Below are positions 1 to 9,056 of a stretch of DNA of 64,000 nucleotides, piece after piece. Source of the stretch: an uncultured Sutterella sp. (lineage in GTDB: Bacteria; Pseudomonadota; Gammaproteobacteria; Burkholderiales; Burkholderiaceae_F); NCBI GenBank assembly GCA_905197905.1, contig CAJKAP010000001.1, positions 186,001 through 250,000 of the forward strand, read 5' to 3'. Under the pieces are notes generated by a model. That model searched no databases, had not been told where the DNA came from, and saw nothing but the letters and a program-made list of their open reading frames with translations. The translations under genes and the position numbers were made by a program. Position 1 is the stretch's first letter; each line of letters begins with the position of its first letter.

Positions 1-1
1 C

Positions 2-3000
2 ACTAAAGGGCGCATCACCAATCGTGGGCTAGTCAATTCTCAAGGTTTAACGCTTTTAGACACCGACGAAAAACTCATAAACTTGGGGACAGGTCGTATT
101 TATGGGGATGATGTTGCGATTGAAGCGCAAAGTGTGGTCAACCGCGAAGAAGACCTTAATGGGGAAAGAAAAACAGGAACCATTGCGGCAAGAAAGTCGC
201 TCGCAATTGGCGCGGAGAAAGTCACAAACCGAGAGCATGCACTTTTGTCTAGTGAAGGCACACTGGCCATTGCTGGAAAATTGGATGATACACACCAAGC
301 TACAGGGAGAGCTGAGTTAGTAGACAATGCTAGCGCAACGATCAGTGCTGCGGGCAACATGGCGATTACCACCCAAACGCTCAAGAATCGCAATTTGCAT
401 TTTGCCTCGGAAGTCAAAGAAGTCCCTGGAAGTCGCAAAGACTTAGTGGAATATATTCGTGATGAAAACGATAAGGATCGTGCGATCTATACGCCTGAAG
501 ATATTACCGACACTGGGAGTAAGGGGGTTATTTATTTCAAAGGCAAAAGAACAGAGGATTACTACCGCTATAAATTTAACTATCACGAAACGCAACCCTA
601 TGTGATAGAAAGCGATCCCGCGGTGATTCTCTCGGGTGGTACCTTAACGCTTGATGGGAAAACGATTCGCAATAATAAGAGCCATATTTTGGCCAAAGAG
701 ATCGACATCAAAGGCGCAGAGGTCACCAACATTGATTCGACCGGGGAGCACCGAGAAATCCGTGTGGGAACACAGAATTATCACTATATCTCGTATAACA
801 AATGGGGGAGAAAGCGAGGGCGCTGGAGTGGGGAAAAACCTTATACACCAGCGGACGTGGTGACACCGATTTCGCTAGAGGTAGTGCAATACGATCCTCA
901 TTATCAGGGGAGCGTTGATGCTTTCCATGCCAATACCAGTGCGATTGAACGCATTGCTGTGAATAGGGAAGAGATTCGCCGTGTTGCATCCCTTACGAAT
1001 TTGCCTAACCAGTCTCTTTACCACATCAATGAAGAGAATAATCACCGCCCGTTGATTGAAACGGATCCTGCCTTTGCGAACTATCGTCAATGGTTGGGAA
1101 GTGATTACATGCTACAAGCGCTGGGACACGATCCTCAGCTCATGCAAAAGCGTTTAGGGGACGGGTACTACGAGCAAAAACTTCTTCAAGAGCAGGTGAG
1201 TCGCTTAACGGGTAACCTCCTTCTTGAAGGCTATAAAACGCAAGAAGAGCAGTTCAAAGCCTTGATGGACAATGGGGTGACGTTTGCTCAAACATTTAAT
1301 CTCACGCCAGGGATTAAGCTTAGCGCTGAGCAAGTAGCAAGACTCACGAGCGACATTGTATGGCTTGAATCAGAGCGCGTCACTCTTAAAGATGGGACGA
1401 GCGTTGAAGTACTCGTTCCTCGCGTTTATGTGAAGGTGCGCTCAGGCGACTTAGATGGGACAGGCACATTAATTGCTGCCGACCGTGTTCGTCTCAACCT
1501 AACAGGAGAATTGACAAACCAAGGAACCGTGGCAGGGCGTCGCATTGTCGAAATGAATGCGCACACGATTAGCAACTTAGGTGGTCGCATTGCTGGGGAA
1601 AGCGTTGAAGCCAAAGCGACTGAAGATATTCATAATCTGGGCGGCAAGATCGTGGCAGAGAAAGCCCTTTCGCTAGAAGCGGGGCGCGATATTTTCAACG
1701 AAAGCACCACGGTCATGACTGAACAAAATCCAGAGCAAGGAGCATTCCGACGCACAGCGCTTGAGCGCGTGGCGGGGATTTATGCAACGAGCCCCGAAGC
1801 AGAAGTCACACTCAAAGCTGCACGCAACATTCGCATGAAAGCGGGTGAAGTGGTGAGCGCAGGCAATATTGTGATGGTCGCTGGAGGAAACGTAGACCTC
1901 AATAGTGTCAAAACAGAAGTTTTAGAGCATGTATACGGCTCTGAGTGGGATCAGGTCAAACGCTATTACGCCAAAGACGTGGGTTCTCAAATTGTGGCGA
2001 ACAAATCCATCAGCGTAGAAAGCGGCGGAGATACGACGCTAAAAGCCAGCACCCTTGCAGCTGGTGAGCGTGCGCAAATTGCCGCAGCTGGAGATATCCG
2101 TCTTGAAGCGGGCCGTGAAGTGAAAGAAGAAATCTATGCTGCGACGGAAACGGGTGGCGGGCTTCTCTCAAAATCGGTGAAAAAACATCGTGATAGAACG
2201 TTTAGTGATACTGCGGTAGGCGGTACCGTCACTGGGAACACAGTAGCCTTGGTGGCAGACCAAAAGATTGCCATCGAAGGAAGTCGCGTGCTTTCTGAAA
2301 CGCAGACGGATTTATTGGCTACAGAAGACGTTTCTATTAAGGCTGCTCAAAATACGCAAACTTCGAGTGAAGAACGTATTGAAAAGAAATCTGGTCTTAC
2401 TGCAAGCCTCTCTCATGGTGTAGCGAGCATTGGCTATCAGCGCTCTTCTCTAGACGCGAAAACTACAGGAACGGGTACCACACTCACGAAGAGTGAGGTA
2501 GCGAGTGGTGGAGATACCCGAATTTTGTCTGGTAAGAATCTGGATGTTGAAGCTTCTCAGCTCACCGCAGGGCGAGATCTCACTTTGCAAGGTGAAAACG
2601 TCTCTCTTAAAGCTGGTGCTACAGAAACGAGTAGCGATAGTTCCGTTAAAGCCAAATCATCAGGGATTTCTGTTGGCGTCACGTATTCTCCCGAGGCCGC
2701 TTTTGTGCATGGTGCTCGAGAAGAGATGAAAGATGGTGGCTTTAGCGACACCTTTGTCGGTCGCGAGATGAAGCAGGTGAGTGCTTTAGCTAAAGGTTAT
2801 ACCGCCGCACAGACGGCTGTTGTGGTGACGATGGGGAGTCAGAAATCCTCGTCCACTCGTCATACTGAAGGCAGTGGCGTTGTGCAAACTGAGCTCAATG
2901 CTGGGCGCAATCTCATGATTTCAGCAACAGGAGGCGATATTCGTGCAGAGGCGGCGAAAATTACCGCAGAAGGGGATGCGCTTCTGCAAGCAAAAGACAA

Positions 3001-6000
3001 TATTTATGTAGGAACCGCACAGACTACACACGAAGAAACGGCACAGACTCGTCGAAGTGGGTGGAGCTTTGATAATCGCCAAAGTATGCCACTTGGCATA
3101 CATAAGGCTAAACAGCAGGGTGAAGGCGGCCTTCAAACCGCGCAAGGTAGTGAAATCGCTGTTGGTGGCAAAGCTACGCTTCAAGCTGAGCGAGGCGATA
3201 TCGATATTCAAGGAAGCTCTCTGGTTGCAGAAAAAGATGTGCTACTGCAGTCTGGCAAGGATATCCGTATTGCTTCAAGTCAATCTAGCTCTCACGAGGC
3301 AGAAACTCATCAAAGTAAAGGATTTGGGAGTGCGCTTATCTCTGATACGGAACGCTTTGATGGCTTCATGAAGTCAAAGGGCGAGAGTGCCTCTTCATCC
3401 AACACACAAAATCGTGCACAAGTAGGCAGTTTAACGGGTAGTGTTGTGATGGAGGTCAAGGGCAACTATACACAAGAAGTCGCTGATATTGTCGCTAGCA
3501 AAGATATTGCAATTAGCGCCAATCGCATTACGATGAGCGATGCGGACAACGCACAAAGGGCTAGCCAATTGAATAAAGACCTTAAAGTCGGGGTCTTTAG
3601 TAAAGTCAGTTCACCTTTGATCGATTTAGCACAAGCCGCAGAAGATGCGGCAAAGAGTAAGTTTGATGATCGCACCAAAGTTCTGCAAGCAGCTGCAGCT
3701 GGTGCGCAAGGCTATATTGCGAGCGACAGCTTAAAGCAAGGGAGTGTGCTTAAAGTAGAAGCGGGTGTCGGTGTACAGTCTTCAAAATCTCAAGCAGAAC
3801 GGAGCACGAGCATTTCAGAAGGGAATACGCTGAAAGCAGGGCACAATATTTCGCTCACGAGTCGAGAAGGCGATATATCACTCACGAACACGCAAGTAAA
3901 AGCAGACGGCGTTGTGACCCTCGAGTCTGCCCGTAATGTAATTCTGCAGGCGGGAGAGTCGACTCAACACGCCTCTTCTAGCCAAAGTCAGGTAGGGGCG
4001 AGCGTAGGCGTTGGCGCGTCTGTTGGCGCACAAACGGGTGTTTATGTGTACGGTGAAGTGGGTGCCAGCCAAGGCAAGACAAAGCTTGAAGCGAGCACAC
4101 ACAAGAACACCACGATTGACGCTAAAGAGGTCTCGATTAAGAGTGAGCGCGATACCACCCTCAGAGGCGCTCAGGTGAGAGCCGATCGCATTGAGGTGAA
4201 TACTGGACGCACACTCAGTATAGAAAGTCTTAAAGATACACTTCAAGAATCGGTGAAAGAGAGTGGTGCAGGCGCTCGAGTCCAGGTGTCATTAGGTAGC
4301 GCTTGGCAAGCCTCAGGCAATATGAGTGCAGACCGCGCAACAGGTGAATTGGATGCCGTTGCTGAACAAAGTGGTCTTTTTGCAGGAGAGGGTGGCTACC
4401 ATGTGAAGGCCGATAGGGTGAACCTCACTGGTGGTGCAATCGTCTCAACGGCTGAGAAAGAAAAGAATGAACTAAGCGCTCGAGAACTTCATTTTGAAGA
4501 TTTGAAAAATAAGAGCGACTATCAATCTTCCGCTGTGAATTTGAATGCAAGCTATGGCAGTGCAGGGAAGGACTCTACAGCAACTGCGACGAGCGACTAC
4601 CAAAATGGGTTTGAGTATTCTCCTTCGATGCCAATTTCGAGCAAAGGAGAAGATTCGAGCACAACTTACGCAACGGTGAGTCCAGGGATTATTAAAATCG
4701 ATGGAAAGCGTACCGATGTTGAAGAGCTCGGCATTCACAGTGACGCGAGCACAGCTCACCGACAAGTAGCGGAATTACCCAACTTGCAAAAGCTCGTTGA
4801 AGAGCAAAAAGCGGTAGCAAAAGCTACTGGGACGATTATGTCGGCAGTAGAGGTTTATCAGAAGAATGCGTACCAAGAAGCGGTTCTTGAACGTGAAGAG
4901 GCAAGAGTTGCCTATGAAGCAGGAGAAGGCTCGCTAAGCACTTATCTTGATGCCGAACGTAAAGCGACAGAGTGGGACGTCGGTGGCGAGAAAACCAGAG
5001 CGATGTCTGCCGCGGTTTCTCTTGTGACGGGACTCTTAGGTGGAGAAACGCTCACTCAAGCAGGTCTTAACGCTTCAGCGCCTTATCTTGCTAGCACGAT
5101 TGGCCAAACTTTTGGCGAAAAAGGAACGCACCCGAACCGTGAAGCGCAACTGATGAGTCACGCTTTGGTTGGTGCGATTATGGCCTATGTTAATGGGCAA
5201 AATCCAGGCGTAGGAGCTGGTGCGGCAGCGGGTAGTGAATTCGTTGCGAAGTATGTTGCCAAAGCGTTATATGGCGTAGAGGATCCAGATCAACTCTCTT
5301 ACGATGAAAAGCGCTCTGTAGCGAGTGCGGTTTCGGCCCTAGTAGGCCTAGGGACTTCGTTAACTACCTCGGATATGATTTCTGCGCAAACAGCAGGAGC
5401 CTTAGGGAAAACAGTAGTAGAAAATAACTATTTTGAAACAGCGTGGGATATCAGCATGGTATCTCTAGGGATTTACTCTTTCGTAGATGATGTTCAAAAA
5501 GGTAACTACTGGTGGGCATTTGTCGATGGGCTAGGCGTTGTATGGGATAGTGCGGCGACACTTGTTCCGTTTTTACCAGCAGGGGTTAGTGCTGGCGTGA
5601 AAGTGTATCGAGCTACTGACTCTGTCGAAACAGCAGTAAAAGTGGGAAGTGATTTTGCAAAAGTTGTTAATGCGGCAGATAAAGCAGTCAAAATTAACAA
5701 AAAGGCAGGAAATGTAGATCGATATACCCCAAGAAGATTAGGATCTATGATTCATGGGGATACGGCTAAACTATTGAAGGAGAAACAAGGGAAATCTTGG
5801 TACCTTTCAGACGAAGCAAATGTTTATTTCAAGGGTTCTAATAAAAAGTATGGGAAACAACCTGACATAAGTTGGCCAAAAGTGCGAATTTATGCAGACT
5901 TAACAACTAAACAATCATGGCAATCACATGAGAGAAAATACAAAAATTTTGGTTATGGGATAAAATTAATATACGATAAAAATATGGGCGTAATAAATTA

Positions 6001-6091
6001 CAAGAAAATTTATCCTGTCACCCCGGTTTTTATAGAAGGAGGTCGCAGGGTTGTGGATGTGGTAAGTCAAAATGAAGGAAATGACAAATGA
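2..6091 (+). CDS. cdiA: CdiA-type filamentous haemagglutinin exoprotein, C-terminal part (5' end outside window)
   Basis: The frame is open from base 2, so the gene begins left of the window; about 2,029 residues are visible. Repeated beta-helix motifs of the FHA kind (patterns such as AGxDI, LEAGR, NxGG, GGDxxI) fill the first two thirds and suit a two-partner-secreted surface filament. A small, Ala/Gly-rich pretoxin domain follows, ending in the VENN motif at 5417-5428, the conserved boundary before CdiA toxins. The roughly 220 residues after VENN are AT-rich and variable. Their last 110 contain E-N-x-Y, P-D-I and Y-A-D-L-T-T-K-x-S-W, which loosely resembles a PD-(D/E)xK-type nuclease; that is inference from a few residues. 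The stop overlaps the next start (ATGA), the usual toxin/immunity arrangement. The partner exporter cdiB is not in view. Confidence 0.9.
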   Translation, partial: TKGRITNRGLVNSQGLTLLDTDEKLINLGTGRIYGDDVAIEAQSVVNREEDLNGERKTGTIAARKSLAIGAEKVTNREHALLSSEGTLAIAGKLDDTHQATGRAELVDNASATISAAGNMAITTQTLKNRNLHFASEVKEVPGSRKDLVEYIRDENDKDRAIYTPEDITDTGSKGVIYFKGKRTEDYYRYKFNYHETQPYVIESDPAVILSGGTLTLDGKTIRNNKSHILAKEIDIKGAEVTNIDSTGEHREIRVGTQNYHYISYNKWGRKRGRWSGEKPYTPADVVTPISLEVVQYDPHYQGSVDAFHANTSAIERIAVNREEIRRVASLTNLPNQSLYHINEENNHRPLIETDPAFANYRQWLGSDYMLQALGHDPQLMQKRLGDGYYEQKLLQEQVSRLTGNLLLEGYKTQEEQFKALMDNGVTFAQTFNLTPGIKLSAEQVARLTSDIVWLESERVTLKDGTSVEVLVPRVYVKVRSGDLDGTGTLIAADRVRLNLTGELTNQGTVAGRRIVEMNAHTISNLGGRIAGESVEAKATEDIHNLGGKIVAEKALSLEAGRDIFNESTTVMTEQNPEQGAFRRTALERVAGIYATSPEAEVTLKAARNIRMKAGEVVSAGNIVMVAGGNVDLNSVKTEVLEHVYGSEWDQVKRYYAKDVGSQIVANKSISVESGGDTTLKASTLAAGERAQIAAAGDIRLEAGREVKEEIYAATETGGGLLSKSVKKHRDRTFSDTAVGGTVTGNTVALVADQKIAIEGSRVLSETQTDLLATEDVSIKAAQNTQTSSEERIEKKSGLTASLSHGVASIGYQRSSLDAKTTGTGTTLTKSEVASGGDTRILSGKNLDVEASQLTAGRDLTLQGENVSLKAGATETSSDSSVKAKSSGISVGVTYSPEAAFVHGAREEMKDGGFSDTFVGREMKQVSALAKGYTAAQTAVVVTMGSQKSSSTRHTEGSGVVQTELNAGRNLMISATGGDIRAEAAKITAEGDALLQAKDNIYVGTAQTTHEETAQTRRSGWSFDNRQSMPLGIHKAKQQGEGGLQTAQGSEIAVGGKATLQAERGDIDIQGSSLVAEKDVLLQSGKDIRIASSQSSSHEAETHQSKGFGSALISDTERFDGFMKSKGESASSSNTQNRAQVGSLTGSVVMEVKGNYTQEVADIVASKDIAISANRITMSDADNAQRASQLNKDLKVGVFSKVSSPLIDLAQAAEDAAKSKFDDRTKVLQAAAAGAQGYIASDSLKQGSVLKVEAGVGVQSSKSQAERSTSISEGNTLKAGHNISLTSREGDISLTNTQVKADGVVTLESARNVILQAGESTQHASSSQSQVGASVGVGASVGAQTGVYVYGEVGASQGKTKLEASTHKNTTIDAKEVSIKSERDTTLRGAQVRADRIEVNTGRTLSIESLKDTLQESVKESGAGARVQVSLGSAWQASGNMSADRATGELDAVAEQSGLFAGEGGYHVKADRVNLTGGAIVSTAEKEKNELSARELHFEDLKNKSDYQSSAVNLNASYGSAGKDSTATATSDYQNGFEYSPSMPISSKGEDSSTTYATVSPGIIKIDGKRTDVEELGIHSDASTAHRQVAELPNLQKLVEEQKAVAKATGTIMSAVEVYQKNAYQEAVLEREEARVAYEAGEGSLSTYLDAERKATEWDVGGEKTRAMSAAVSLVTGLLGGETLTQAGLNASAPYLASTIGQTFGEKGTHPNREAQLMSHALVGAIMAYVNGQNPGVGAGAAAGSEFVAKYVAKALYGVEDPDQLSYDEKRSVASAVSALVGLGTSLTTSDMISAQTAGALGKTVVENNYFETAWDISMVSLGIYSFVDDVQKGNYWWAFVDGLGVVWDSAATLVPFLPAGVSAGVKVYRATDSVETAVKVGSDFAKVVNAADKAVKINKKAGNVDRYTPRRLGSMIHGDTAKLLKEKQGKSWYLSDEANVYFKGSNKKYGKQPDISWPKVRIYADLTTKQSWQSHERKYKNFGYGIKLIYDKNMGVINYKKIYPVTPVFIEGGRRVVDVVSQNEGNDK
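4280..4845 (+). repeat. Direct repeat copy 1, inside cdiA upstream of the pretoxin domain
   Basis: This stretch of cdiA recurs at 7190-7755 with only scattered substitutions and no indel: the offset is 2,910 bp throughout, a multiple of three, so both copies are read in the same phase. It begins abruptly at gtccaggtgtc and fades after tcggc. Such homology is what allows exchange between a full cdiA and a displaced cdiA-CT cassette. Confidence 0.9.
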
Positions 6092-6534
6092 ATAACTATA
6101 GTTTTGTGATAAAAAATAATAAAATCATTAAGCCACATATATCAAAAAAAGAAGTAGAAAGTGTAATGATGAAATATGGATATAAAAATTGGGATGATGA
6201 TAAAGATGTTTATAGTAAAAAAATTTTTACTATAAAATATCAAAGAAAATTATACGGTTTTGAGTTGCATTCAAAAGCTTACAATAGACGACATGTTCAA
6301 GAATTGATAGATATAGCTAATGAGTTTGGAGAAGGATATCGCCTTGTTGGAGAGCATAAGGAGAGCTATTTGACTTCAGATATCCAGTATTTCGATGATG
6401 ATGATTTTCTTACAATGACGAGATTTCGTCCATATATAGTGCTTAAGTCATCTACGTTATTTTTTATAGCGTGTATGGTTTTTATTATATCTATTTTTTA
6501 TTTTTTTGGAAGAGTTTTTATTTATGGCATGTAA
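6088..6534 (+). CDS. Putative CDI immunity protein (CdiI) for the upstream CdiA toxin
   Basis: A 148-residue protein whose ATG overlaps the cdiA stop codon (ATGA), with AAGGAA seven bases upstream. Position directly after a VENN-type toxin and the low GC content, unlike the adhesin part of cdiA, argue for the cognate immunity protein. The N-terminal 115 residues are soluble and charged, with a run of four aspartates near residue 110; the last 30 residues form one hydrophobic helix, so the protein may be tail-anchored in the inner membrane. I do not recognise the family. The C-terminal membrane helix is unusual for an immunity protein against a cytoplasmic nuclease, so either the toxin guess or the role is uncertain. 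Confidence 0.6.
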   Translation: MNNYSFVIKNNKIIKPHISKKEVESVMMKYGYKNWDDDKDVYSKKIFTIKYQRKLYGFELHSKAYNRRHVQELIDIANEFGEGYRLVGEHKESYLTSDIQYFDDDDFLTMTRFRPYIVLKSSTLFFIACMVFIISIFYFFGRVFIYGM

Positions 6535-6975
6535 ATTTTATATTGCTAATAAATCGAAAATAGATGATAAAGAAAAGAAGATCAAGAGTCGCTCTTTTGT
6601 AAAAAATCTATTTATTCATAATGGATTTGCATGTTTTGGATTCTATTTTATATATTTCTTTAGACATCCTATTGAAAAATACTGGATGATTTACGTAAAT
6701 ATATTTTCTTTTTCTGTTATATTTGCCGATACTACGAGAAGAGATTTGTTTGTGTTTGCTAAAAAATAGTTGATGAATTTTTAGATGGATCTAGTATTTT
6801 TGGATTTCACGATATTTTATATGGGAATAATGAGGTAATAAAAACAACTTTTTTTAATAAATATATTTCTGAGATTAGTTTTTTGTTGAGTTTGATGAGT
6901 TTGTTTTCCCTCGTCATTTTAAACTTAGCAGCCGTGATATTTGCTAATTTTTTAGTAAACTTATGGACTTATTAG
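6524..6975 (+). pseudogene. Small membrane protein gene broken by a -1 shift at an A-run (possible second immunity gene)
   Basis: The ATG at 6524 overlaps the end of the previous gene and has GGAAGAG nine bases upstream; this frame stops at TAG 6767-6769 right after GCT AAA AAA. If one A of the run is read twice, the frame continues for 68 more codons to TAG 6973-6975, giving about 150 residues with four hydrophobic segments in all, two before and two after the break. Both halves have the same AT-rich composition, and the downstream half has no start of its own. This is either a frameshift mutation or slippage-dependent expression. The family is not recognised; position suggests an immunity or accessory gene of the CDI cluster. 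Confidence 0.45.
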
Positions 6976-7189
6976 CTATAAAGAAGTTCTACTATTTATA
7001 TATCTTGAAATGAGTAGGGATCCATAGCGTCAAAGGAGAAAAGTAAAGAGAAAGAAGTGAGTGTAGAAGGAATCGATGGAATTTATCCGTTAAGGAACTT
7101 GGCTACAAAATGAATAATACGCTTGATACTACAATAAAGAACGTATCCACTGGGCTTGCTGACCCCGATGAAATAGTGACTTTGCTACT
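6976..7189. other. Non-coding junction with short coding remnants between the two CDI modules
   Basis: There is no credible gene here. Two short open stretches can be read on the plus strand, one with a Lys/Glu-rich tract ending near 7111 and one starting at an ATG near 7110 (MNNTLDTTIKNV...), but neither has a convincing ribosome binding site or complete domain. The stretch ends exactly where the cdiA repeat restarts, so it is probably leftover from cassette insertion. Confidence 0.4.
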
Positions 7190-7755
7190 GTCCAGGTGTC
7201 ATTAGGCAGCGCTTGGCAAGTCTCAGGCAATATGAGCGCAAACCGCGCAACAGGCGAATTGGATGCCGTTGCTGAACAAAGTGGTCTTTTTGCTGGAGAA
7301 GGTGGCTACCATGTGAAGGCCGATAGGGTGAATCTCATTGGTGGTGCAATCGTCTCAACGGTTGAGAAAGACAAGAATGAACTAAGCGCTCGAGAACTTC
7401 ATTTTGAAGATTTGAAGAATAAGAGCGACTATCAATCTTCAGCTGTGAATTTAAATGCAAGCTACGGTAGTGCAGGAAAGGGCACAACTCCCAGTGCGAC
7501 GAGCGACTACCAAAATGGGTTTGAGTATTCTCCTTTGATGCCAATTTCGAACAAAGGAGAAGATTCGAGCACAACTTACGCAACGGTGAGTCCCGGGGTC
7601 ATTACAATCGATGGAAAGCGGACTGATGTTGAAGAGCTCGGCATTCACAGTGATGCGAGCACGGCTCATCGACAAGTAGCAGAATTACCCAACTTGCAAA
7701 AGCTCGTTGAAGAGCAAAAAGCGGTAGCAAAAGCTACTGGGACGATTATGTCGGC
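7190..7755 (+). repeat. Direct repeat copy 2, start of the displaced CdiA-CT module
   Basis: Near-identical to 4280-4845 in the same reading phase (offset 2,910 bp). The join is sharp on the left: the copy begins at gtccaggtgtc after unrelated DNA. On the right the two diverge after tcggc into different pretoxin sequences. Confidence 0.9.
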
Positions 7756-8716
7756 TGCGGAGGTGTATCGCAAGAATCAACTGCGAGAAGCTGAAGAGGC
7801 TAAGGCTCTTGCAAAAGAAAAAGCAGAGGAAGCGCTAGAAGCTAGAGGAGGCACAGAATGGGAAGAATATCTCAATAGTGAATCCTCGGTTCGAGAAGCA
7901 ATTCTGCTCGAAAATAAAGACTACGAAAAAGCTTGGGAAAGTGCAAAAAGATGGGAAAGAGGTGGTGATGATGCTCGTCGTTTATCGTCTACAACGGCAC
8001 TTTTAACAGGTATTTTAGGTGGACAAACCCCAACGCAAGCCACACTTAATGCTTCGGCTCCTTATGTAGCAGCATTCCTTGGTGAACACTTTGGTAGTGG
8101 TGCGGCTGATGAGGAAGTAACGCGTTTTGTTGGTCATTTTGTCTTGGGTGCGACCTTGGCGTATATTAATGGGGCTAACCCAGCGGCAGGAGGAAGCGCA
8201 GCCGTTGCTGCAGAAGCAGCTGCACAAGCCTTGGCCGAACAATATGACGACGGTCAGACGGCAATTGATCCTCTCACGGGTAAATTTAATCCCAGCCTTC
8301 TCCCTGATGAGGCTAAGTCTGAGATTGTTGCGCTGACAGGAGCTATTTCTGGGCTAGTGGGAGCTACGGCAGATAGTGGCTCACTGATGGGCGCCCAAAT
8401 TAGTTCAGTTATCGGGGAAAATGCAGCGGAAAATAACAATTTCCGCCTTGTCATGGCTGGACTGAAAATTTCTTTGAAAGTTGTCCGTCATTTCAAGAAA
8501 TTCAAGACGATCAGCCTTCAAGATTTAGCTCGATTCCTAGTTGAGGAAGGTTTATCGATAGTGGATAACATCGATACTCTGACAGATGGAGAGCTGAATT
8601 GGGATGATGCTTTGGCTGTATTGGACCTTGCTGGACTTCCTGTAAAAGAAATTTCACTTGGAGTTAAGTCAAAATCAATAGTCAAAAGTAAAATTATTCT
8701 TAGCCCAGAAAAATAA
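7196..8716 (+). CDS. Orphan CdiA-CT fragment: cdiA repeat plus pretoxin (AENN) domain, ended by an internal TAA
   Basis: The frame is open from 7172; the first possible start is GTG 7196 but there is no ribosome binding site, as expected for a displaced module. Residues 1-190 copy CdiA. They are followed by a Lys/Glu-rich stretch and an Ala/Gly-rich pretoxin domain with the same G-G-x-T-x-T-Q-A and N-A-S-A-P-Y pattern as the main CdiA. The boundary motif reads A-E-N-N rather than V-E-N-N (near 8428). About 90 further residues precede TAA 8714-8716. The same frame then stays open to 9034, where a toxin domain lies, so this stop separates pretoxin from toxin. It is probably silent unless recombined into cdiA, which the in-phase repeat would allow. 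Confidence 0.75.
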   Translation: MSLGSAWQVSGNMSANRATGELDAVAEQSGLFAGEGGYHVKADRVNLIGGAIVSTVEKDKNELSARELHFEDLKNKSDYQSSAVNLNASYGSAGKGTTPSATSDYQNGFEYSPLMPISNKGEDSSTTYATVSPGVITIDGKRTDVEELGIHSDASTAHRQVAELPNLQKLVEEQKAVAKATGTIMSAAEVYRKNQLREAEEAKALAKEKAEEALEARGGTEWEEYLNSESSVREAILLENKDYEKAWESAKRWERGGDDARRLSSTTALLTGILGGQTPTQATLNASAPYVAAFLGEHFGSGAADEEVTRFVGHFVLGATLAYINGANPAAGGSAAVAAEAAAQALAEQYDDGQTAIDPLTGKFNPSLLPDEAKSEIVALTGAISGLVGATADSGSLMGAQISSVIGENAAENNNFRLVMAGLKISLKVVRHFKKFKTISLQDLARFLVEEGLSIVDNIDTLTDGELNWDDALAVLDLAGLPVKEISLGVKSKSIVKSKIILSPEK

Positions 8717-8794
8717 AAAAGAATTTCTAATATAGAAAAACAAATATTAACGAGAAGTGTTGATAAACATAAATTTCAGATAACCGCAAAAGAA

Positions 8795-9034
8795 ATGAGA
8801 GAAGTAGGGGAAATATATGGATATAAGACTAAAAAAATAGACGGTGAAGAATTGCTTGTAAATGAAAAGGGTAATCCTAGATATTTAGTTATTTCTAATT
8901 CATCTCATAGTGGAGATGTTTTTAAAGGGTTTAATGATAAAGGTAAGGCGGTTTCTTCCGCGAAAAGAGGAAGTTCTAGGAAAGAAGACAGAGTTGGAAG
9001 TTACAATATAAGATTAGAAAGAGTTGGGGATTAA
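8795..9034 (+). CDS. Ntox21-like CdiA C-terminal toxin domain, in frame with the upstream fragment
   Basis: The frame is continuous with the preceding fragment from 8717 after one TAA; the ATG at 8795 is only the first internal methionine and lacks a ribosome binding site. The end of the domain has an H-S-G-D-V-F-K-G motif and finishes with G-S-Y-N-x-x-L-x-R-V-G-D. From memory this matches the ending of the Ntox21 type of polymorphic toxins (H-N-G-G-x-W-K ... G-T-Y-D-x-x-L-x-R-I-G-D), which are predicted RNases; no search was possible. In the family the conserved His before G-x-x-[WF]-K is a likely active residue and it is kept here. Expression is doubtful because of the stop at 8714. Confidence 0.6.
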   Translation: MREVGEIYGYKTKKIDGEELLVNEKGNPRYLVISNSSHSGDVFKGFNDKGKAVSSAKRGSSRKEDRVGSYNIRLERVGD

Positions 9035-9056
9035 AACCATATTTTTGAGGTAGGAT

